NCBI RefSeq assembly: GCF_029263665.1
Contig: NZ_JAJUFQ010000002.1
Span: 186,001 to 250,000, forward strand
Direction: 5' to 3'
Source: Halomonas sp.
GTDB lineage: Bacteria; Pseudomonadota; Gammaproteobacteria; Pseudomonadales; Halomonadaceae
DNA: 64,000 nucleotides
Shown one piece after another: positions 27,399-36,060 of this stretch. The notes under the pieces were generated by a model. The model did not search any database and was not told the origin of the DNA. It saw nothing but the letters and a program-made list of their open reading frames with translations. The translations under genes were made by a program, and so were the position numbers. The number at the start of each line of letters is the position of its first letter. The stretch's first letter is position 1.

Positions 27399-28136
27399 AT
27401 GTATAACTTTAAAATTTTTGCATTTTTATTTTCAGCAATAATCTTATTATCTGGGTGTGCTAATAAGCAACCTAATGTGCCAATGGAGAAAACTTTCTGG
27501 AGCCAAAAAGAGGAGCGGATTGGTATTGGAATGAATAGAGCCCCTACTCCTGGATATTACAAAGTTGGTGCACAAGGGTTATTGGACATGGCGATCAATA
27601 GCGCTGTAACATCAGAGCTTGGAGAAGCGGTGAAATCTTGGAATTCACCAGATATTGCTATGCTCGCAAATGAGATAAAAGAAGACCTTGAAGATAAAGG
27701 CTATCATAACGTTTCTATCATCTCTCAATCACTAAAACATGATGACTTCAAACCTTTCGATGGTTATAAAGAAGGGTATTCCGATATAGATCTAAGTCCG
27801 TTGAAATCACGCTACAATATTGACAAGCTTGTTTTGCTTACTATAGGAAGTAGCGGAATATCACGTAGCTATTATGGTTTCATACCTACTTCTGATCCAG
27901 CTGTATTTGTTAATTATGGTGGCAGTGTTATCGATCTTGATGACAATCGTTATATTTATTTCAAACATGGAGTTTCTCATCAGGCCATAGAAGGCGAATG
28001 GGATCAACCACCTGAATTTTCAAATTTGAAAGCTGCATATAATTCTGCTGTTGAAAAAGCTTTGAATCAACTTGCACTGCCTTACCGTGTATCAGAAAAC
28101 GCATTGTCTCAGTCGGAAAGCTTGAGCCTGCAATAA
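27399..28136 (+). CDS. AT-rich orphan lipoprotein, unknown function
   Basis: 245 residues from the ATG at 27399 (AAGG upstream). The N-terminus is a lipoprotein signal with lipobox LLSGC (cysteine at about residue 20). The mature part has two regions, one around LANEIKEDLEDKGYHN and one resembling a beta-rich fold (KLVLLTIGSSGISRSYYGF). No family recognised. Base composition and codon use are much richer in A+T than all neighbours (for example aataatcttattatct), indicating recent transfer. It lies directly after the yicC 3' fragment. Confidence 0.8.
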   Translation: MYNFKIFAFLFSAIILLSGCANKQPNVPMEKTFWSQKEERIGIGMNRAPTPGYYKVGAQGLLDMAINSAVTSELGEAVKSWNSPDIAMLANEIKEDLEDKGYHNVSIISQSLKHDDFKPFDGYKEGYSDIDLSPLKSRYNIDKLVLLTIGSSGISRSYYGFIPTSDPAVFVNYGGSVIDLDDNRYIYFKHGVSHQAIEGEWDQPPEFSNLKAAYNSAVEKALNQLALPYRVSENALSQSESLSLQ

Positions 28137-28158
28137 AGTATCGTAGAAAAACTCTATG

Positions 28159-28181
28159 GGAAGGAGCTAAAGGCTCCTTCC
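28159..28181 (+). terminator. Hairpin after the lipoprotein gene
   Basis: GGAAGGAGC / GCTCCTTCC stem of 9 bp with a TAAAG loop, 22 bp after the stop. No T-tract follows. Confidence 0.6.
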
Positions 28182-28250
28182 ATGTCGATGCTCATGAGCA
28201 AATTCCTCTACGGATAATACTCTGAGCAGAAATTCACAGGGTCATTACAA

Positions 28251-29765
28251 TCATGCTTCATTACCGGAAGCGGTTTGAGGACGCCGGTTGGAGCGATGGT
28301 TCTGCCATAGTGTCAGCGCCAGCAACCCGACGGCGATGACCAGGAAGGTCACACTGATCGGGCGAGTGAAGAATGGGGTCCAGTCTCCTTCGAAGGCCTG
28401 CAACCCACGCCGCAGATTGGATTCCGCGATAGGCCCCAGAATCAAGCCGAGGATCACTGGCGCAGTACCGAACTGGTAGCGATTGAGGAAATAGCCAAGG
28501 ATGCCGAATCCGAGCATCAGAAAAAGATTGAAGACATCGCCGTCGACGCCATAGACCCCGATGAAGCAGAACACCAGGATCGCCGCCAGCAACTGCTTGC
28601 GTGGCACCATCAGCACACGAATGAACAGCTTGATCCCCAGGCACATGGTCAGCAGCATGAAGACATTGGCGACCAGATAGGCCACAAAAATGCCGTAGAC
28701 GGTGCCGCTCTGCCCGTCGAACAGAAGCGGCCCTGGTGTGACGCCCTGAATCATCAGGCCACCAAGCAGCACTGCGGTGGCCGCCTCTCCGGGAATGCCC
28801 AGTGCCAACGTAGGGATCAGTGCACCGCCCAATAACGCGTTGTTGGCGCTTTCCACCGACACGATACCGGGCGCATGGCCGGTACCAAACTTCTCCGGTG
28901 ACCTGGAGAAACGCCGCGTCTGGTCATAGGCGACCAATGAAGCGATGCTGCCCCCCGCGCCGGGCACAGGGCCGACGATAGAGCCCGAGGCCACACCAGC
29001 AACGATGGCCTTCCAGTGGCGCAGTGTCTCGATGAAACGTGGCCGAGCAATATCGATACGATGACCACTATCCTGCATTCGCTGATGTGGATCGTACTCG
29101 AATGCATCCTTGAGCACTTGAGCGACCGCGAACAGCCCGATCAACACGGGCAACAGATTGACCCCTGTCAGCAATGACAGCTGACCGAAGGTGAACCGGT
29201 CAACACCGGTGATCGGGTCAGTACCGATAGTGGAGACGAAAAAGCCGATCAGGCCGGCAATCAACCCCTTGAGCAATGACTTGCCTGCCACCGAGGCAAT
29301 GATCACCAAGCCAAAGATGCTGAGCGAGAAGTACTCGGCCGCGCCAAAGCGCAGCGCAAACTCAGCAATCGGCGGTGCCAGAAGACTCAGAATGACCATG
29401 CTCGCAACGCCGCCAAAAAAAGACGCGACAATAGCCAACCCAAGAGCACGCCCGGCCTCCCCCTTCTGGGCCATGGGAAAACCATCGAATGTGGTCGCCA
29501 CGGAAGATGGCGTACCGGGGATGTTGAGCAGAATCGCGGGGATCGATCCGCTGGCACCTGCTCCGCACAACGCTCCCAGCATCATCCCAATGCCCATGAC
29601 CGGGGGCATACCGAAAGTCACCGGCAACAGCAGCGCGACAGCCATGGCCGAGGTCAAACCAGGCAACGCTCCCATGACGATGCCAAGCAGAGTGCCACCA
29701 GCAATCGCCAGAAGCGTGCCCCATTGCAGTACCATCTCTAGGCCATCGAGATAACTGGAAATCAT
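28251..29765 (-). CDS. TTT-family transporter large membrane subunit (TctA type), glucarate operon
   Basis: 504 residues, the normal TctA size, with the family's glycine-rich stretches GALPGLTSAMAVALLLPVTFG, GASGSIPAILLNIPGTPSSVAT and GPVPGAGGSIASLVAY. About 12 helices. It is the last gene of gudD-tctC-tctB-tctA, so the likely cargo is glucarate or a related aldarate. The ribosome binding site and start (caggagaacatcatg) are duplicated just upstream, creating a six-codon mini-ORF whose TGA overlaps the real ATG. Confidence 0.88.
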   Translation of the reverse strand: MISSYLDGLEMVLQWGTLLAIAGGTLLGIVMGALPGLTSAMAVALLLPVTFGMPPVMGIGMMLGALCGAGASGSIPAILLNIPGTPSSVATTFDGFPMAQKGEAGRALGLAIVASFFGGVASMVILSLLAPPIAEFALRFGAAEYFSLSIFGLVIIASVAGKSLLKGLIAGLIGFFVSTIGTDPITGVDRFTFGQLSLLTGVNLLPVLIGLFAVAQVLKDAFEYDPHQRMQDSGHRIDIARPRFIETLRHWKAIVAGVASGSIVGPVPGAGGSIASLVAYDQTRRFSRSPEKFGTGHAPGIVSVESANNALLGGALIPTLALGIPGEAATAVLLGGLMIQGVTPGPLLFDGQSGTVYGIFVAYLVANVFMLLTMCLGIKLFIRVLMVPRKQLLAAILVFCFIGVYGVDGDVFNLFLMLGFGILGYFLNRYQFGTAPVILGLILGPIAESNLRRGLQAFEGDWTPFFTRPISVTFLVIAVGLLALTLWQNHRSNRRPQTASGNEA

Positions 29766-29794
29766 GATGTTCTCCTGAGCATGACGTTCTCCTG
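29761..29794. repeat. 17-bp tandem duplication of the TctA ribosome binding site and start
   Basis: Units atcatgatgttctcctg and agcatgacgttctcctg. On the minus strand each carries CAGGAGAAC-RTC-ATG, so the initiation region is present twice. Confidence 0.8.
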
Positions 29795-29825
29795 GAAGTC
29801 ACTCGTCCGTCCGTTACCCTCTCCT

Positions 29826-30332
29826 TCAATCAGGCAGCGGTATCTCAAACAGCTCGGTGAAGACATAGAAGACGGCGACCGCCAGCGTCACAGCGAATAC
29901 AGCCGCCAGGAGCACGCTCTTGAGCTGCGCCATTGCACTTAGTTGACGCCATGTTCCACTGATGACCGCCAGTCCGATGATGCAAAAGAAGGTGAATAAC
30001 GCAGTGCTCGGGATATAGCCGAATGCTTCGAAGATCAGGATATAGCCGGCGGCGAGGACAATGATGAGCCCCCACTGCGCCACATTCCGAGCGCTTCCAG
30101 CCCCTTGGCTGGCCGGGGAACCGTCTCCGGTAGCTCGCCACTCGCGGATATCCTTGATCAAACAGGGGATCACCAACAGAAAGATCAGCCCGGATATCAG
30201 CTTGGGAAAGAAGGACGCAGAAAGGTCACCGACGATCTCGACATTCCGCAACGTCGTGGAGAGCGCGAAGGCGGCCGCCGACGTGACCAGCAGCACGAGA
30301 TCAAACAGTGGCTTCCCGATATCACGTTGCAT
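29826..30332 (-). CDS. TTT-family transporter small membrane subunit (TctB type), glucarate operon
   Basis: 168 residues with four hydrophobic helices (for example LVLLVTSAAAFALST and GLIIVLAAGYILIFEAFGYI), matching the TctB pattern and size. Located between TctC- and TctA-type genes, 60 bp before the latter. GGAG nine bases before the ATG. Confidence 0.85.
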   Translation of the reverse strand: MQRDIGKPLFDLVLLVTSAAAFALSTTLRNVEIVGDLSASFFPKLISGLIFLLVIPCLIKDIREWRATGDGSPASQGAGSARNVAQWGLIIVLAAGYILIFEAFGYIPSTALFTFFCIIGLAVISGTWRQLSAMAQLKSVLLAAVFAVTLAVAVFYVFTELFEIPLPD

Positions 30333-30466
30333 GTTTCAACACTCCCATGTTTCCCCTGTTTCCATGCTGTTCCTGCTCCCATGCTTCTCCTCAGGGCAGC
30401 AGCGACACATCGCCACCGCCCGGTCAAGAAGTGAGAGCATCCGTCAGGTCCGACTTCCCTGAAACA

Positions 30467-31417
30467 TTACTGCGCCAGATCACCAGCGGCTTCGGCCATC
30501 ACCTCAGATGACTGCTCAATGAAGGTATCCAGCTCGTCGCCATAAAGCGGTGCAAGCTGGGTGCCTAGATTGGCTGCAGTATCTGCATAAGAGCCGTCTT
30601 CAATGATTTGCTGAATCGCTTCGACCCACTTTTGCCTGACGTCGTCGGAAATGCCCTTGGGAGCAGCAATGCCACGCCAGACGGTCAGCGTCAGGTCATA
30701 ACCGGACTCCTGGAAAGTCGGCACATCGGGCAGCGAGTCACTGCGTTGGTCATAGGTCATGGCTAATGCCTTGAGGCGCCCTGATTCCAGCGCAGAACGC
30801 AGCTCGGCTCCCCCCAGCACAACAGCATCGACGTGGCCGCCCATTGCCGCGGAAATTGCCTCGGAGCCTCCCGGGTAAGGGATGATGTTGAACTTGGCAT
30901 CGGTACGATTGGCCATGGCGACCGCAGCAATGTGTGCTGATGAGCCAACACCGGAGACACCGACCTTGAGCGTGGTGCCGGAAGTGGCAGCCTGGACCAG
31001 TTCTTTGAGATTCGCGTACTGGCTATCGCCACCGACAGCGATGACATAGGGCTCTTCGACCACCTTGGCGATGAAGTCGAAATCATCATGGCTAAAAGCC
31101 ACGTTGCCCATCGCCTCCAGTGTCAGCATGGCGTTACTGGCAGCGAGAAACGTGTAGCCATCAGGCTTTGATGCAACCGCGCGAGACATTCCGACGGCAC
31201 CGCCGCCACCGGCAAGGTTGCGAATGACCAGGTCTTCGCCCAGCTTTTCCTCCAGCAGAGGTTGCAGGGCACGCACGAAGGTATCGTTACCGCCACCTGC
31301 CGAAAACGGCACGATCATGTCGATGCTCTTGGTCGGGTAATCGTCGGCTACTGCTTGTCCACCTACTGCCAGCGTCATGGCAACCGTCAACATGCCAAGG
31401 CCAAGTAGCTTTTTCAT
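30467..31417 (-). CDS. TTT-family periplasmic binding protein (TctC/Bug type), glucarate operon
   Basis: 316 residues from the ATG at 31417 (AAGGAG upstream), starting with a signal peptide MKKLLGLGMLTVAMTLAVGGQAVA. The mature protein begins DDYPTKSIDMIVPFSAGGGND, the Bug-family hallmark, and has LPDVPTFQESGYD near the end. The track start lies inside gudD and is wrong. It is 73 bp after gudD, so it probably binds glucarate or a related sugar diacid. Confidence 0.9.
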   Translation of the reverse strand: MKKLLGLGMLTVAMTLAVGGQAVADDYPTKSIDMIVPFSAGGGNDTFVRALQPLLEEKLGEDLVIRNLAGGGGAVGMSRAVASKPDGYTFLAASNAMLTLEAMGNVAFSHDDFDFIAKVVEEPYVIAVGGDSQYANLKELVQAATSGTTLKVGVSGVGSSAHIAAVAMANRTDAKFNIIPYPGGSEAISAAMGGHVDAVVLGGAELRSALESGRLKALAMTYDQRSDSLPDVPTFQESGYDLTLTVWRGIAAPKGISDDVRQKWVEAIQQIIEDGSYADTAANLGTQLAPLYGDELDTFIEQSSEVMAEAAGDLAQ

Positions 31418-31490
31418 TGTGTTCTCCTTGTCTCTTGCTGAAGGAAAGTATCCTTGCTTCAGAAAATGCGGCATCCATCGTCGAATGGCC

Positions 31491-32831
31491 TCAGCGCACC
31501 AACGCCGGGCGCTTGGGGTCGAAGGTCCAGCCATCCATCAGGTACTGCATGGCCATGGCATCATTGCGGCCACCGGCGGGCAGGCTGCGATATAGCTGAT
31601 GCGCCTTGTCGATCTGCTCGCGATCAATCTCGATGCCCAGTCCCGGTGCGTCGGTGACCGCAACCCGGCCATCGACGATCTGAGGAGGATTGCGGGTGAG
31701 GCGTGCATCGCCTTCCTGCCAGATCCAGTGGGTATCGAGCGCGGTGGTACGCCCAAGGGCAGCCGCGCCTACCTGGGCGAACATCGCCAGGGAAATATCG
31801 AAATGGTTGTTCGAGTGAGAACCCCAGGTCATCCCGTGGTCCTGGCACAGCTGGGAAACACGAACCGCGCCGGAAAGTGTCCAGAAATGCGGGTCCGCCA
31901 GCGGAATATCGACCGAACGCAGCATCAGGGCATGAGCCATCTCGCGCCAGTTGGTGGCGACCATGTTGGTCGCAACCGGCAGGCCTGTAGCGTGGCGAAA
32001 CTCGGCCAGAATCTCGCGGCCGGAAAAGCCCTGCTCAGCCCCGCACGGATCCTCGGCGTAGGCGATCACGCCATGCAGGTCCTTGCACAACCGAATCGCC
32101 TCATCGAGTGACCAGGCGCCATTGGGGTCAATGGTCACGCGCGCCTCGGGAAAGGCTTCATGCAGTGCCGTGACCGCTTCGATTTCCTGATCGCCAGCCA
32201 GCGCGCCCCCCTTGAGCTTGAAGTCCTTGAAGCCATAGCGGTCATGGGTAGAACGAGCCAGCTCGACGATCTGCTGTGGCGTCATCGCTGCCTCGTCGCG
32301 CAGGCGATACCAGTCATGGTCGGCACCCGGCGTGCCACGGCGATAGTCCAGTGGTGTTGCATGGCCATCACCGATGAAGAACAGGTAACCCAGCACCTCG
32401 ACACTATCGCGTTGCTTGCCGTCGCCCAGCAGCTCGGCCACTGGCACATCGAGGAACTTGCCCATCAGGTCGAGCAGTGCCGCCTCAAGGGCTGCCACTG
32501 CATTGATTCGCAGTTCGAACGTCCAGGAGCCTTTACCGAAGTCCTCGAAGTCAGCACGCCGTCCGCTTGAATGCAGCGATGCCACCATGGAGCGCAACTT
32601 GCCGATTGGCTGTCCAAGAATCAGAGAACGCGCCTGCTCCAGAGATTGCTGGATCGTCTCTCCTCCAGGTGCTTCCCCAACCCCTACATGACCAGCGCTG
32701 TCCTCGAGAATGATCAGATTGCGCGTAAACCAGGGTGAGTGGGCGCCACCGATGTTGAGCAGCATGCTGTCGCGTCCAGCAACAGGAATGACCTGCATGT
32801 CGGTAATCGTGGGAGTTGCGTGGCTCGGCAT
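31491..32831 (-). CDS. gudD: Glucarate dehydratase
   Basis: Enolase-superfamily enzyme that dehydrates D-glucarate to 5-keto-4-deoxyglucarate. The match to E. coli GudD (446 residues) is full length: [33 protein letters not shown], the base lysine in FKLKGG, metal ligands in TIDPNGAWS and [17 protein letters not shown], and the catalytic histidine in [17 protein letters not shown] at 32831 with GGAGGA. It leads an operon with a TTT importer. The downstream steps (5-keto-4-deoxyglucarate aldolase or dehydratase) are not in the window. Confidence 0.95.
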   Translation of the reverse strand: MPSHATPTITDMQVIPVAGRDSMLLNIGGAHSPWFTRNLIILEDSAGHVGVGEAPGGETIQQSLEQARSLILGQPIGKLRSMVASLHSSGRRADFEDFGKGSWTFELRINAVAALEAALLDLMGKFLDVPVAELLGDGKQRDSVEVLGYLFFIGDGHATPLDYRRGTPGADHDWYRLRDEAAMTPQQIVELARSTHDRYGFKDFKLKGGALAGDQEIEAVTALHEAFPEARVTIDPNGAWSLDEAIRLCKDLHGVIAYAEDPCGAEQGFSGREILAEFRHATGLPVATNMVATNWREMAHALMLRSVDIPLADPHFWTLSGAVRVSQLCQDHGMTWGSHSNNHFDISLAMFAQVGAAALGRTTALDTHWIWQEGDARLTRNPPQIVDGRVAVTDAPGLGIEIDREQIDKAHQLYRSLPAGGRNDAMAMQYLMDGWTFDPKRPALVR

Positions 32832-33258
32832 ATGCCATCCTCCATGGTCATTTCGAGGCGCAGTGCATCCGCTGTTCTTGGCCAGGTCTGCGCAGAAAAG
32901 TGTCAGGGCGGTACAGCCCACTCTCGAGAAGATCGCAACGAAGCCATGCAACCGACCTCCTCGATGAGCAGCTCACCCTCATGCCCATAGATTGTCATAC
33001 ATAATATAAATAAGACCGTTAGACCTTAGATGGAAATAGCCTCGGTAATGCCAGGATGAACATACAACAGCCCACGCCATGCTGTTACAACTGAACCCAG
33101 TGGCAACTGACCCAGTAATAACTGGCCCAGTGACGACGGATCCCTGTAACAGCGGGCATCCATCAGACACACCATTCGGTAGCCTGACGCTCATTGCGGT
33201 ATGCTGATAGCATAATCAATAGCCTGCTTACTACTACCTTATATCTACAAGGTGCTTC
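32832..33258. other. 427-bp divergent region, gudD / FAD oxidase
   Basis: Contains the promoters of both genes and the 4 x 15 bp array at 33086. No regulator gene lies beside it. Nothing else seen. Confidence 0.5.
33086..33145. repeat. Degenerate tandem array, 4 x 15 bp
   Basis: Units tacaactgaacccag, tggcaactgacccag, taataactggcccag and tgacgacggatccct, about mid-gap between gudD and the FAD oxidase gene. Confidence 0.7.
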
Positions 33259-34689
33259 ATGTCCGACGCTGATGCCGCTTCCCCTGCCGAGTCATTCATC
33301 CAACTTCCTCCGCGACCGACGCCGAAGGTGATCGAAACACTGGTGACAGAGCTCGAACCACTGCTGGGCAAACGCATTACCACGGCGACAGGTATACGTG
33401 AGCAACACGGGCACGATGAGTCATGGCATACCCCCTCCCCGCCGGATGTGGTGTGCTTTCCACACTCGACCGAAGAAGTCGCCGCCGTGGTAAAGACCTG
33501 CGCAAGGCTTGACGTACCGATCATCCCCTATGGCGTCGGCACCTCGATTGAAGGCCAGGTCATTGCCCAGCATGGTGGCGTCTGCGTGGATCTTTCAGCG
33601 ATGGACCAGGTTGTCGAGGTGCGCCCTGAAGACATGGATGCGACGGTTCAACCGGGCGTGACACGCACGCAGTTGAATGCCCATCTGCGCGCCACCGGCC
33701 TGTTCTTCTCCGTCGACCCTGGTGCCGATGCCAGCATGGGCGGCATGGCCTCGACCCGCGCCAGCGGTACCAACACCGTGCGTTACGGCACCATGCGCGA
33801 GAATGTGCTGTCGCTGACCGCCGTCATGCCGGATGGACGCATCGTGCGTACTGGCGGAAGAGCCAGAAAGTCCGCCGCCGGTTACGACCTGACACATCTG
33901 CTGGTTGGCGCGGAAGGTACGCTTGGCATCATCACCGAATTGACCGTCAAGCTGCATGGCCTGCCGGAAGCCATCTCATCTGCCACCGTGGCCTTTGAGG
34001 ACGTGTCCGGAGCGGTCAATACCGTGATCGCCTCGATTCAATACGGCATTCCCATGGCCCGTATCGAACTGCTTGATGCGCTATCCATGCAGGCCGTCAA
34101 CCGCTTCTCAGGGCTCGACTATGCAGAGAAACCCACTCTGTTTCTGGAATTCCATGGCACCCATGCCAGCGTAAAAGAGCAGGCCGAAACCCTGGCGGAA
34201 CTGTGTCATGACTTTGGCGGCAGCGATTTTGCCTGGGCCACCCAGGAAGAGGAGCGTCAGAAGCTGTGGCAAGCCCGCCACGATGCAGCCTATGCCGCCA
34301 AGCAGTTGCGCCCGGGAATGGAGTTTCTGGCAACCGACATCTGCGTGCCGATCTCGAAGTTGGCGGAATGTATCGAAGCGACTCAGCAGGATGTTGAAGA
34401 AAGCGGTCTGGTCGCACCACTGCTCGGTCATGTCGGTGACGGCAACTTCCACCTGGTGGTCGTGATCGATCGCAACAGCGACGAAGAAATGGCCAATTTG
34501 AAGGCTTTCAACGAGCGCCTGGTGCAACGCGCGCTAGCAGCCGGAGGCACCTGTACCGGAGAGCATGGTATCGGACTGGGCAAACGCCGCTACATGGCCA
34601 GCGAACACGGCGAGGCCCTGAACGTCATGCGTGCCATCAAGGCGGCGCTGGACCCACAGGGCATCATGAACCCGGGCAAAATGGTCTGA
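33259..34689 (+). CDS. FAD-linked 2-hydroxyacid dehydrogenase (D-lactate dehydrogenase / GlcD type)
   Basis: 476 residues with a PCMH FAD-binding domain (PYGVGTSIEGQV, DPGADASMGGMASTRASGTNTVRYG) and a C-terminal domain ending TGEHGIGLGKRRYM and DPQGIMNPGKMV. The family oxidises D-lactate, glycolate or related 2-hydroxyacids and passes electrons to cytochrome or quinone. It is a single gene, closest to D-lactate dehydrogenase (cytochrome). It may oxidise tartronate- or lactate-like products of neighbouring pathways. AAGG before the ATG. Confidence 0.88.
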   Translation: MSDADAASPAESFIQLPPRPTPKVIETLVTELEPLLGKRITTATGIREQHGHDESWHTPSPPDVVCFPHSTEEVAAVVKTCARLDVPIIPYGVGTSIEGQVIAQHGGVCVDLSAMDQVVEVRPEDMDATVQPGVTRTQLNAHLRATGLFFSVDPGADASMGGMASTRASGTNTVRYGTMRENVLSLTAVMPDGRIVRTGGRARKSAAGYDLTHLLVGAEGTLGIITELTVKLHGLPEAISSATVAFEDVSGAVNTVIASIQYGIPMARIELLDALSMQAVNRFSGLDYAEKPTLFLEFHGTHASVKEQAETLAELCHDFGGSDFAWATQEEERQKLWQARHDAAYAAKQLRPGMEFLATDICVPISKLAECIEATQQDVEESGLVAPLLGHVGDGNFHLVVVIDRNSDEEMANLKAFNERLVQRALAAGGTCTGEHGIGLGKRRYMASEHGEALNVMRAIKAALDPQGIMNPGKMV

Positions 34690-34698
34690 TTCAAATCG

Positions 34699-34731
34699 GC
34701 TGCCCTGTCCGTGCCCCTGGACAGGACAGCC
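34699..34731. terminator. Hairpin between convergent FAD oxidase and aminotransferase genes
   Basis: GGCTGcCCTGTCC / GGACAGGaCAGCC, a 13-bp stem with one mismatch and an 8-base loop, directly after the oxidase stop and just before the aminotransferase stop. Confidence 0.7.
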
Positions 34732-34737
34732 CTCGAC

Positions 34738-36033
34738 TCAGCCGGTGACCAGAATCGCCTTCAATGCCACCAGACATGCATCCACCTCGGCGATGGTGTT
34801 GTAGTGGGCCATGGAGATACGCGTTACCGAGGACAACCCAAGGGGGCGCAGGATGTTGCCAGAAAAGGCGTCGTTCTTGCGTGCATGGGTGCGAATGCCA
34901 TGTTCCCCCAGCTTGGCCACGACGGTTGGCGCATCCATGCCATCCATGGCAAACGATGCCACTCCTTCCCGCCAAGGCGCATCAGTGCCACCGATCAGGC
35001 GCACACCAGGGAGTGCTCCAAGCCCTTCCACTTGTGGTGACCCCTGGATCAAGCGGGTTACCAACGCCTGCTCCTGGGCATGCATGGCCTCGCCTGCCGC
35101 CAATAGCCGCTGTCGACGTGATGTCTCCGCGGTGAACTGTGCGCCTAGCCACTCCAGGTATGCGACCATTTCCGACACTGCGGCAAAGGCCGAAGGGTCG
35201 CGACTACCCAGCTCCCAGGCATCATCCGGCTTGCCCAGCAGGCGATCGTGATCGACACAGGCCAGGCGAGGCGACAACCAGGCATAGCCGTTGTTGAACT
35301 GGCAGAACGTCTTGTACATCGACACCACATAGCCATCGACGTCATAGTTCGCCACATCCAGAGCGCCATGGGGAGCATGCTGAATACCATCGACAATGAT
35401 GAAGCAGTCCGGAGCGATGGCACGAATGGTCTCGGCGATGGCAGCGACATCCTGGGCCATGCCTGTCACGGGGCTGGTATGCAGAATCGTCGCCACCCGG
35501 GTATCCGGGCGCACTACCTCGGCATAGTGCTCGGCGGTAACGCGGCCGCTGGTGGTATCGAACGGCACTGTCAGCCACTCGCGGTGGGTGCGGCGCGCCC
35601 ATTGGGCGGTGCCATCGAAGCTGGAGGGGTGCTCCAGCTCACAAGCGACGATGCTGCCACCTTCTTCAGCCGCCGTGGCAGCGGCGCGGATCAGACGAAA
35701 CAGGCACTCACTGCCGGTTTCACCACTGAAGATCACCCCATCCTGCGCGCCGAAGAAATCGGCCAGAGCCTCGCGTCCGTCATCGACGATTTGTTCAATG
35801 GCACGGGAAGCGGCGTTGTCACGGTGAGCGTTATCCGGGACAGAAGCCACTTCCGCTACCCGCTGTACCACAGCCTTCAGCGTCAACGAACCACCGGCAT
35901 TCTCGAAGAAAACTCGCTTGCCGGAATAGGGACATTGATCAACGTGGTGAAAGCGCTCACGGATCTCACCCAGCAACTCGGTAGAAAAGGCATTGTCCAC
36001 TACGTCATGTGCGGACGTCAGGGTCAGCGTCAT
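34738..36033 (-). CDS. Class V aminotransferase (cysteine desulfurase-like)
   Basis: 431 residues. Fold-type I PLP enzyme of class V: VFFENAGGSLTLKAV near residue 41, FSGETGSECLFRL, the PLP-phosphate and aspartate region IIVDGIQHAPHGALDV, and the Schiff-base lysine in VVSMYKTFCQFNNGYAW. The C-terminal domain has GIRTHARKNDAFSGNILRPLG. It lacks clear cysteine desulfurase catalytic loop features, so it is more likely an aminotransferase, epimerase or lyase. It follows the TctA gene by 27 bp in a TctC-TctB-TctA-aminotransferase operon, which suggests an amino-acid-like or amino-acid-derived acid as the imported compound. Confidence 0.82.
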   Translation of the reverse strand: MTLTLTSAHDVVDNAFSTELLGEIRERFHHVDQCPYSGKRVFFENAGGSLTLKAVVQRVAEVASVPDNAHRDNAASRAIEQIVDDGREALADFFGAQDGVIFSGETGSECLFRLIRAAATAAEEGGSIVACELEHPSSFDGTAQWARRTHREWLTVPFDTTSGRVTAEHYAEVVRPDTRVATILHTSPVTGMAQDVAAIAETIRAIAPDCFIIVDGIQHAPHGALDVANYDVDGYVVSMYKTFCQFNNGYAWLSPRLACVDHDRLLGKPDDAWELGSRDPSAFAAVSEMVAYLEWLGAQFTAETSRRQRLLAAGEAMHAQEQALVTRLIQGSPQVEGLGALPGVRLIGGTDAPWREGVASFAMDGMDAPTVVAKLGEHGIRTHARKNDAFSGNILRPLGLSSVTRISMAHYNTIAEVDACLVALKAILVTG

Positions 36034-36060
36034 ATAGAAGTTCTCCAGTAACCTGAATGA

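Noticed and set aside
35248-36051. 267-aa plus-strand ORF
   Set aside because: Antisense of the class V aminotransferase; no homology recognised.
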